Shown here in pieces: positions 56,344-64,000 of a stretch of DNA of 64,000 bases. Under the pieces are notes generated by a model. It searched no databases. It was not told the DNA's origin and was given only the letters and a program-made list of their open reading frames with translations. This stretch comes from Ignavibacteria bacterium (GTDB taxonomy: Bacteria > Bacteroidota > Ignavibacteria > Tepidaquicellales > Tepidaquicellaceae): assembly GCA_016710985.1 (NCBI GenBank), contig JADJTX010000035.1, positions 1 through 64,000 on the forward strand, read 5' to 3'. The translations under genes were made by a program, and so were the position numbers. Numbering within the stretch: position 1 is the stretch's first letter; every line of letters starts with the position of its first letter.

Positions 56344-58106
56344 ATGAACATAACTTTTTTATCAATATCATTTCTGTTACTGATTTCTTCAATATCTCCT
56401 GCTCAGACGAAGATCAGCTCAATTGAGATCACGGGCAACAGTTATCTGAGCAATTCGGATATCAGTAATCTGATGATCTCAAAAAAAGAAGGCATATTCA
56501 GTGAAGAGCAATTTAAGACTGATCTCAAAAACATCCGGGACAGGTATAAATCTTCAGGATATTTATTCGCAAAATTTGCCGAAGAAGAGATTAAATTCGA
56601 CGAGGATTCTTCATTTGTTGAAATAGTCCTGAGAATTGATGAGGGGAGCAAAGTATTGATTGGTGATATTGAAGTTCACGGGAACAAAACCCTTTCCCCT
56701 GATCAGCTACTGAAAAATTTTGAAACGAAAGAAGGTGATATTTTCAGTGATAACAAGTTTAATAATGACATTAAGGATTTACTGACATCATATGAAGAAC
56801 TCGGGCTTCCGTTTGCTAAAGTAAATATTAATGAGATCTCGGTTTATAAGGACGGCAGTACGGAGAAAATTAAAGTTGACTTTAAAATCACTGAAAATTC
56901 AAAAGTAAAAATTGACCAGATAAAGATCAGGGGAAATGAGCTTACCGAGGATTATGTAATACTCCGCGAAATGAAATTCGATAAAAGTAAAATTGTAAAT
57001 TCCGAATCACTTCAGCAGATGAAAGAACGTCTCGACCGTCTCAACATTTTTCGAAAGCATTTCCGATCCAAAATATATTCCATAAAAAGCACCAACGAAT
57101 CAGGCTTGCTGATTGAAGTGACCGAAGGCAACACAAATACTTTTGACGGAATAATCGGCTACGTGCCGCCCGATGAAGCAAACGGAGGCGGTTACTTTAC
57201 AGGAATGGTAAACGTATCTTTCAGAAATCTTTTCGGTACCGGAAGAAAGATCGAAGCGAACTATCAACAGGAAGTTCAGGCAACACAGGAGCTGGCTTTC
57301 AAATATTTCGAACCGTATTTTTTAATTATCCTATAAATATTAGTCTGGGATTTCTTCAGCGTCTGCAGGACACAACTTACACAAGAAGATTTATTGATTT
57401 CAAAGTTGAATTCCCTTTCTCTGACAAACTCATAATATCAGGTATCGGCGCTTTTGAAAGAGTCATTCCTTCTGATATCCTGAATTCCAATGTTGTCATT
57501 GCTGATTCAAGGACTCTGAGCGCGGGCACTGAGATCCGCTATGATACACGAGACAACATTTATGTTCCGTATAAAGGATATCTCATAAAAACCTACTATA
57601 CCTACGGAAGCAAAAAGATATACAACGTAGCGCAGCTTCAGAATCTTGGATACAGTGAATACTATTCTGTTCAGAGATACTCAGCGCAAACGGATTTTTA
57701 TTTTTCATTTCTAAAAAGACAGACAAATCTGATTTCACTCTTCGGAGGCGAAATAGTATCTGATCAGCTTGAAGATGCCGATTTTTTCAGGATCGGCGGT
57801 AACAAATTCATCAGAGGCTACAGGAGTGAACAGTTCCTTGCTTCAAGAATTGCTACAGGAAATCTTGAAATGCGTTATTCAATTTCGAGGAAAGGTTTTC
57901 TTTTTGCTTTTTATGATGCAGGTTATTACTTAAGATCGTCTGATGAGGTAAATAATTTTGCTGAGCAGAGCGGGTTTCTGTCCGGTGTTGGTTTGGGTAT
58001 CCGTCTTGAAACAGGACTTGGGCTTGTCGGAGTCAGCTACGCTATTGGAAAAGATAATGGTATACTCGACGGAATAATTAACTTCGGGTTGATAAATGAC
58101 TTTTGA
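56344..58106 (+). CDS. BamA/TamA-family outer-membrane assembly protein, one frameshift
   Basis: About 587 residues after bridging near 57325 (FEPYF to NYPINISLGFLQ). Signal peptide (FLSISFLLLISSISPAQ); three POTRA-like domains in residues 24-265 (SSIEITGNSYLSNSDI, IGDIEVHGNKTLSPDQLLK, IDQIKIRGNELTEDYVI); then a 16-strand-type Omp85 barrel with FRIGGNKFIRGYRSEQF, the lid-lock type motif, ending INFGLINDF with terminal Phe. Three POTRAs and the size match TamA better than BamA. 9-bp repeats start just after the stop. Confidence 0.87.
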
Positions 58107-58109
58107 GTT

Positions 58110-58277
58110 GTTGAGTGTGTGGAGTGTGTGGAGTGTGTGGAGTGTGTGGAGTGTGTGTTACTTCTGTATTGAAAAGCAATTCTTAATTCCTAATTCGTAA
58201 TCCGTAATTCGTAACTCGTAACTCGTAATCCGTAATTCGTAACTCGTAATTCGTAACTCGTAATTCGTAATTCGTAA
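58110..58277. repeat. Two repeat tracts: GTGTGGAGT (9 bp) and CGTAATT/CGTAACT (7 bp)
   Basis: 58115-58160 has about five GTGTGGAGT units in sense with the TamA-like gene. 58178-58277 has about thirteen 7-bp units CGTAATT/CGTAACT/CGTAATC, which read AATTACG in sense with DUF2851 and start at its stop codon. The latter resembles the tract at 1800-1860. Confidence 0.9.
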
Positions 58278-59678
58278 TTAATACAAAATTATCCTCAGCG
58301 GTTCATTCACTTTATCATTTGAAAAAACTATTTTTCCGATCTCACATTCGCTGCATCTGCCTTTGACACAATAATAATTATGCAGCTGAATAAGAGCTTG
58401 TTCATCAGCTATTGAATGCACTTTGATATCAAGCTGTTTCTCCATTACCCTGGTGACTTCATTATTCCCGCTTTTTTGTTTTTCCTTTCTGTAAAAAAAT
58501 TCAACGCGTTTTTTTAGATTTTCTTTATGGAAAATTTGGGAATAAAGATAAACAGCCGGAAGAATAATGTTTGAAATAATATCAGTGATGCGTTCTCTTC
58601 CAATGACATTGATCTTTGACTTTGTCTCTTTACCGAAATTATAGTGAGTACTCCAGTATTCCGAAACCGTTATATTTGCCAAACGCTTTTCGAGTTCAGT
58701 TTTCACATTTGCAGAATCTTCATAAATTTTTATAATGTCCCGGAAGAGATTGCCGTGCAATATTTCAAATAACAGACCTGAAGCATACGCAATGCGAAGG
58801 GTGGGGAAATTCGGAGGACGAAGCCTGAAGAAGTTCCACTCACTTTTGTCCGTTATTTCTTTCCTGAAAATATCCTTTAGGATTTTCCAGTCAGCTTTTA
58901 AAATTTCGATGTATTGATTTTTAAAACGGAGATCATTTAAAAATCCGGAAAGCCCGAAAAGCAGGGAATCAATTTGCATTCTGCTTAAATTGAGCGTTTT
59001 GATATGACTCAATTCAATCTTATTAGAAAGTCTGAGAAACTGTTCCTTGTTTTTGGAATATCCCAGAGCTTCACATATAAATTCAAATAACGACTGTTCC
59101 CAGTAGTGCTTCTTTTTTATATCGGATGAAATTTCCGTAAGCCGGTAATTAATTCTTTCTGATTTAAAATTCAGACGAACCATGCTAAGACTGCTCAGCC
59201 AGTCTGTTAAAATGGAATGGCTGACAATTTTGTTTTCAGGGAAACAGGGAAGTCTGAAAGCGGGAGAGGGATTGTTGATTATCTCTTTCCAGATTTCGTG
59301 AATTGATCTAGTTAAATGTTCTGAGAGTATTACGGTAGGAACGATCCGGGATTTTTTAACTCTTGGGTTAGTATTTAATTCGTCGTTCTCATCTCCGTAA
59401 AATACAACATGAAGGATAACGTCGTTATATTTATTATCACCTTTGTGATTGTGAAGATACCAGTCTTTCAGAGACCTGTGTATTTCGATGCTTCCCCGGT
59501 AAACAGCATCACCTATCTTCACTTTAGCATCTTTATAGTCCGGACCGGCATCATGATTCTTTTTTCCGTAATCCAGAATTTCCACAGATTCATCATTGCA
59601 GGTCTTCAGTCCGATATAATAAGATTTGTCTTCCCATATCCTGCAGATAAAATCTTCATTCAGTCCTAGTTTTTTCAT
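58278..59678 (-). CDS. DUF2851 family protein
   Basis: 466 residues, intact. DAGPDYKDAKVKIGDAVYRGSIEIHRSLKDWYLHNHKGDNKYNDVILHVV is the family's conserved N-terminal block; PPNFPTLRIAYASGLL is in the middle; the C-terminus has NYYCVKGRCSECEIG, a Cys cluster that could bind metal. The family is widespread in Bacteroidota-related genomes without known function. Predicted cytosolic. Confidence 0.9.
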   Translation of the reverse strand: MKKLGLNEDFICRIWEDKSYYIGLKTCNDESVEILDYGKKNHDAGPDYKDAKVKIGDAVYRGSIEIHRSLKDWYLHNHKGDNKYNDVILHVVFYGDENDELNTNPRVKKSRIVPTVILSEHLTRSIHEIWKEIINNPSPAFRLPCFPENKIVSHSILTDWLSSLSMVRLNFKSERINYRLTEISSDIKKKHYWEQSLFEFICEALGYSKNKEQFLRLSNKIELSHIKTLNLSRMQIDSLLFGLSGFLNDLRFKNQYIEILKADWKILKDIFRKEITDKSEWNFFRLRPPNFPTLRIAYASGLLFEILHGNLFRDIIKIYEDSANVKTELEKRLANITVSEYWSTHYNFGKETKSKINVIGRERITDIISNIILPAVYLYSQIFHKENLKKRVEFFYRKEKQKSGNNEVTRVMEKQLDIKVHSIADEQALIQLHNYYCVKGRCSECEIGKIVFSNDKVNEPLRIILY

Positions 59679-59743
59679 TAAAATTTAAAATCGTTTTAAT
59701 TACATTACATCAATTCAAAATCAAACCCACTTAAATTACTAAT

Positions 59744-60368
59744 ATGAAAATCTTAATTTAAAATTCCTATTTGTATTGTTATTTTCTGCAATATTAATGG
59801 GATGCTCTTCGAATAAAAAAACACAAACAGAATACTTTACTGCTGCAAAGGCAAAACTTGATGAAAAAAAATATGATGAAGCTATTGTCGAATACCGCGA
59901 ATATCTGAAAAACTATCCTAAATCAGACAGTGCGGTCTTTGCTTATAATCAAATAGCAGGAATTCAGATTGACGGATTAAAGAATCCTCAGGAAGGCATT
60001 AAAACATACACTGAGCTTGCAGAAAAATTTCCCAATACAAAGATGCGAAGCAATCTTTATTCATGGTAGCTTTTATGTATGATGAAACTTTAAAAGACAA
60101 AGATAATGCGATCAAATCTTATGAAGCTTTCTTAGCTAAATATCCTAAGGATCTTGATGCAAATGACAAAATGAGTGAATCAGCAGCAACAATGCTTCAG
60201 GTATTAAAATCAGGAAAATCCATTGAAGAGATCATTCAGGAAAACATAAACAAAATGGGAGGCAGTCCGCTTGGTACAGATACGGGTAAAGTAAAAACAA
60301 ACGAAAATACAAAAGTTGAATCAAAGCCTTTAGAAACCGGGAAAGAAGTTCAGGTGATGTTAAAGTGA
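59744..60368 (+). CDS. TPR-repeat lipoprotein (BamD-like), frameshifted
   Basis: About 208 residues. From ATG 59744, allowing a missing T, the product reads MKILILKFLFVLLFSAILMGC, a lipoprotein signal with Cys21. Two or three TPR units follow (EYFTAAKAKLDEKKYDEAIVEYREYLKNYPKSD, QEGIKTYTELAEKFPNTK, and after an indel near 60055 NAIKSYEAFLAKYPKDLDAND). Ends in a Lys/Thr-rich tail. BamD-like architecture but shorter; it may aid outer-membrane assembly or be a general scaffold. Confidence 0.75.
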
Positions 60369-60417
60369 TCCAGAAATAAGTAAAGTCCATGCACAGAATA
60401 GTAAATCTAAAATAATA

Positions 60418-61415
60418 GTGCAGGAAGTTTCAGATTATAAAAAATATCTAAACCCTTCTATTGTCGCACGGCTTTCGAACATGGAATTCAAAGCGCGTAT
60501 GGTAGTGGAAGGGTTTATTGCAGGGATGCATAAGTCTCCTTATCACGGATTCAGCGTTGAGTTCGCCGAACACAGGCAATACATGCCCGGTGATGATTTA
60601 AAACATCTCGACTGGAAAATCCTCGGCAAGACCGACAGGTATTATATTAAGCGTTTCGAAGAAGAGACAAATCTTAAATCCTACCTTTTGCTTGACATAA
60701 GCAGGTCAATGGATTTTAAGTCGGACAAACTAACGGGAATTAATGAACAAAGAAAGAATTTTTTAAAAAAAATTCTTTCAAAGCCCGGAAAAAAGAATGC
60801 TGAGAATCCTGATTCTATTACAAAGCTTGAATATGCATCTCATCTTGCGGCTTCAATTGCATATCTGATGCTGCTGCAAAGAGATGCCATTTCACTTACA
60901 ACTTACGATACGGAGATTCGGTCATATATTCCTCCCCATTCTACAAGGCAAATCTACAGCTCATACTTAAAGATCTGTCAAATGTTAATTCTCAAAATCA
61001 AACAGGTACTGCAAAGTGCCTGAATGAAATTGCCGATAAGGTTAAGAGAAGAGGTCTGGTTATTTTTTTCAGTGATCTGTTTGATGAACAGAATGAGTAA
61101 TAAACGCATTGAAGCATTTCCAGATACGATAAAAATGAAGTGATCATATTTCAGATCCTGGATCCTATGGAGCTAACATTTTCTGGAAAGTCCTGTAACA
61201 CTAAAGACATGGAAACAAATGAGGAGATGTATTTCCCAGCCGGCCGCTATGCAGAAAATCATATCAGAGAATCAATTCAGGAGTTCATTGAGAAATATAA
61301 AAACGAATGCATGAAGAACAATATAGAATTTGTTACTCTTTCGACATCCACTTCTTTTGACACCGCATTACTTAGATATCTTAATAAAAGAAAAAACTTG
61401 TCTGAAAATTCTTAA
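60418..61415 (+). CDS. DUF58 domain protein, frameshifted
   Basis: Starts with GTG (VQEVSDYKKYLNPSIVARL). The DUF58 block FAEHRQYMPGDDLKHLDWKILGKTDRYYIKRFEEETN is intact, followed by a vWA-like core (LLLDISRSMDF with a MIDAS-like DxSxS). After two to three indels (near 60985, 61078 and 61110) it reads DKVKRRGLVIFFSDLFDEQNE, VIIFQILDPMELTFS and FVTLSTSTSFDTALLRYLNKR; about 332 residues. DUF58 proteins are usually paired with MoxR ATPases and batA/batB-type genes, which are not visible here. Confidence 0.82.
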
Positions 61416-62748
61416 ATTTCAGAATTAATATCCTTGATCCCGTTAGCATCTGTATCCCAGATAGGTATAGCCAGTTTATAATCGCCAAATCCTGTCTCAT
61501 CCACAAAAATATATTGCTGATTTTCATTATAAAACTCCCAGATCTCATACGGTTTTGTACCTTCATTAAACGGATATCTTTCTATGTTATTTGGTTCACC
61601 GAATATAATAAAACCATCCCCATATCAGTCTTCCATCCGTCTATACAATGTGAATACCTTTCATTTGCGGTTCCAATTCTTTTATAATAATCCACCAAGG
61701 TTCTCATTTTTGTTTGTATAAGGTGACGGATCATTGTTTCTCCAGAATTCAATGAAGTATTTTCTCTTTCAGCTCCGGAGTTTTGAACTTTTTTAATCTT
61801 ACTGATCTCTTCCCTGCTGGCCAATATAGATCAGCTGATCAATTATTAAGTTAAAATCTTTCTCATTAGTAGGCATCCCGTTGAGTTTATTTGCGAATTC
61901 TTTATATAAGTTCTCACCTGGTCTTGTCTTTTAATTCAATCGTGTATTCTCCAAAAAATCAGATTGGAAGTTGAAACTTTTCAAATACTTATTGATTCCT
62001 GGACTCAGAGTGTAAATTAAATTCTCCCTTCTCAACAAATCTTTCCTTAACGTCAGTAATTGTAAAAGTAAAATCATTAACAACTTCTTTATCACTGGCA
62101 TTATATACTTCAAAAAAATAAATTAGATCGATTTCAGGTTTCTATGTTTCTTGCAATAAGAGGTGTAATAACTTTTTTTTACCGTTCTCCTCTTTTACAT
62201 CACTGACAAGCATTATATTACTGGCGGAAATATCTTTTCTGCAAAATCGTAATTTCCACACTCCCTTTTCCGTCTTTTCTTTTTTTGTACCTATATCCGT
62301 TATTGTAATTTCGAGATTGTAATTTCCCGGATTTAAGTAAAATTCTTTTACAATATATTTTGAAGAGGATTCAAGATTCTTTTGCTCGGCTTTTGAAGTA
62401 GATACAAGGTCTGTAATATTTTCATTTACTCACTATCTCATTAAAAGAATTTGTGATCTTAATATTGATAAGTTATTTTTGCATCATAATTTTTGTGGTA
62501 TAATTTTTTTGAACTGAAGATTTTCTAAAGGTATCTCTAATATACAGATCTAATCTGGCTTTCATCTGTCTTTACTGTAAAAACCATCGGATCAATAAAA
62601 GAACTCTGTGTCAATTTCAATTGACTTGTCGACTAAGCTGTGAATATGACTCTTTAAAGCTAAAACTGATGAATGAAATTAATATCAGACACAACAGTTT
62701 CTTTAAATCACTGCTAAATTTTAATTCGATTTGATTTGAATGTTTCAT
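61412..62748 (-). CDS. GWxTD domain protein, secreted, heavily frameshifted
   Basis: Start MKHSNQIELKFSS with a hydrophobic segment (LLCLILISFISFSF) and cleavage near SYSQ. The middle is broken in several frames. The C-terminal part rebuilds as EISKIKKVQNSGAERENT, then YYKRIGTANERYSHC, DGWKTDMGMVFIIFGEPNN, YEIWEFYNENQQYIFVDE and LAIPIWDTDANGIKDINSEI before TAA. DGWKTDxGxVxxxxGxP is the GWxTD signature, a domain seen in secreted FCB-group proteins of unknown function. About 445 residues. At least eight indels: a poorly resolved contig end or real decay. Confidence 0.75.
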
Positions 62749-62784
62749 GGCAAACCCCTTTTGTTATTAATTTTAGTAATTATT

Positions 62785-64000
62785 TTAAACTATTTCTCCA
62801 AAGAGATCAAACTCTTCAGAATCAAATATTTTTACATTATAAAACTCTCCTGTCTTCAAATCTTTATTGCTTATATAAATTTCTGATCTATCTCGGAGCG
62901 TCTCTGTAACTTCTTCCAATGTAATAATCGGTTTCTTTTCTGTCTATCAATACCTTTAGTACTTCATTATTTGAATTCATGTTTCTCTTAATTGAAATTT
63001 CTTTCTGAATATCCATTAAATGTTTTTGTCTCGAAAGTTTTTCCTTAAGCGGAATTCTGTCCGGTATTTCAGCAGCAGTTGTTCCATCCTCATGTGAATA
63101 TGTAAAAAACACCAAGCCTGTCAAATTCAAATTCCTTTACAAAATCTGTTAGTTCCTTAAAGTCTTCCTCAGTTTCATCCGGATATCCGACTATAAAAGT
63201 TGTCCTTACTGCAATACCCGGAATGTCATTTCTGAGCTTTTCCAAAAGATTCGTCAGAATCTTTTTCGTGATCCCTCTTCTCATTGATTTCAATACGTTA
63301 TCTGTAATATGCTGAACAGGTATATCAATATAATTACAAATATTATCTGTGTCCCTGATTGTTGAGATCAGATCTTCAGGGAATCTTGAAGGATAAGCAT
63401 ACATTAATCTAATCCATTCTATTCCTTTGATTTTCGACAATTCAGAAAGAACAACTGACAAATTTCTTTTTCTGTCAATATCAAATCCCCAATAAGTAGT
63501 ATCCTGTCCGATTATCACTAATTTCCTTAACACCTTTGGATGCCAGCTTCTGCGCTTCTGTAATGATATCCTGCAGTGGTTTTGATCTGTGTCCGCCTCT
63601 CATGATCGGTATTGCGCAGAATGAGCAGGGATTATCGCAGCCTTCGCTGATTTTCAGATACGCAAAATGTGAAGGAGTTGTTATGACTCTTTCGCCAATA
63701 AGATTTTTTTTGTAATCTACTCCGAGTTCATTTAAGATGCGAATATAGTCTTTGGTTTGTCAGTTGCTCCAAAGTATTTATCTACTTCCGGAATGTCTTT
63801 TTCGAGTTCAGCTTTATATCTGTCCGACAGACATCCAGGCTACATATACATTTTTAAAAATTCCTTTATTTTAAATCTACAGCTCTCATTATCGTATCGA
63901 TTGATTCCTGCTTTGCATCTTCAATGAATCCGCATGTATTAATGATCACATTCTCAGCATCATTTTCATCTTCTACCATTTCAATGTCATTTGACTTAAG
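62785..64000 (-). CDS. rimO: Ribosomal protein S12 methylthiotransferase RimO, partial and frameshifted
   Basis: The 5' end lies beyond the window. Reading from the edge: INTCGFIEDAKQESIDTIM (N-terminal Fe-S domain); the radical SAM CxxxCxxC in GCDNPCSFCAIPIMRGGHRS; LVIIGQDTTYWGFDIDRKR; YAYPSRFPEDLISTI, YIDIPVQHITDNVLKSMRRGIT, FIVGYPDETEEDF; and a TRAM-like end with KVLIDRKETDYYIGRSYRDAPE and ending FDLFGEIV. The VQH and MRRG blocks favour RimO over MiaB. It methylthiolates Asp in ribosomal protein S12. About five indels in this last 1.2 kb. Confidence 0.9.

Overview
The window is AT-rich bacterial DNA from a Gram-negative (lpxA, lnt, a BamA/TamA-like protein) of the Fibrobacterota-Chlorobiota-Bacteroidota group, most likely an Ignavibacteria-like lineage. 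The pointers are a type IX secretion C-terminal sorting domain preceded by a QNFPNPFNPST linker, a GWxTD protein, DUF2851 and bacillithiol-type BshB1. I found no rRNA, tRNA, CRISPR array, transposase or integrase. Many conserved genes, including near-essential ones (guaA, leuS, lpxA, panB, ispF, rimO), are split by single-base shifts, mostly in homopolymers. The shifts become dense in the first 1.8 kb and last 4 kb. I read most of them as consensus errors and give whole-gene spans.

Layout. 1-5283 (minus) is part of a contractile injection system (phage-tail-like) operon: DUF4255 terminator, a CIS-associated protein, sheath, two tube proteins, DUF5908, a LysM hub protein and the first codons of what should be the spike. 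5639-10927 holds RNA methyltransferases, a DinG-like helicase, RsmB and PhoH. 11025-18346 (minus) is an envelope-rich block: a LysM protein, a small coiled-coil lipoprotein, a secreted protein, a trypsin-like protease with a beta-barrel-like tail, and a compact five-gene cassette running from an inner-membrane protein to an outer-membrane barrel. I cannot name that cassette. 18449-29904 has a substrate-binding protein, guaA, a GlcNAc-kinase-like protein, thyX, proline dehydrogenase, a T9SS cargo protein, a TrmB-like regulator with a likely operator, leuS and a HIT protein.

30318-36927 (plus) has YggS, DivIVA, purine nucleoside phosphorylase plus a degenerate paralogue, a lipoprotein, an ALDH N-domain-only protein, TspO and an L,D-transpeptidase. 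36924-40892 (minus) has two lipoproteins, a methyltransferase, recR-ybaB and bshB1. 41008-45555 (plus) has a RodZ-like protein, ligA, a free-Met-sulfoxide reductase and two HU-like proteins. 45539-55738 (minus) has lnt, PAP2, ispF, panB, CYTH, lpxA, a glycosyltransferase, rpsA and cmk. 56344-64000 has a TamA-like protein, DUF2851, a TPR lipoprotein, DUF58, GWxTD and rimO.

A striking feature is families of 7-9 bp tandem repeats in the spacers. The same unit recurs at distant loci, usually in the same sense relative to the flanking genes and often starting at a stop codon. A 225-bp tandem repeat sits downstream of rpsA, and a CACAGAGG-type element occurs at two places.
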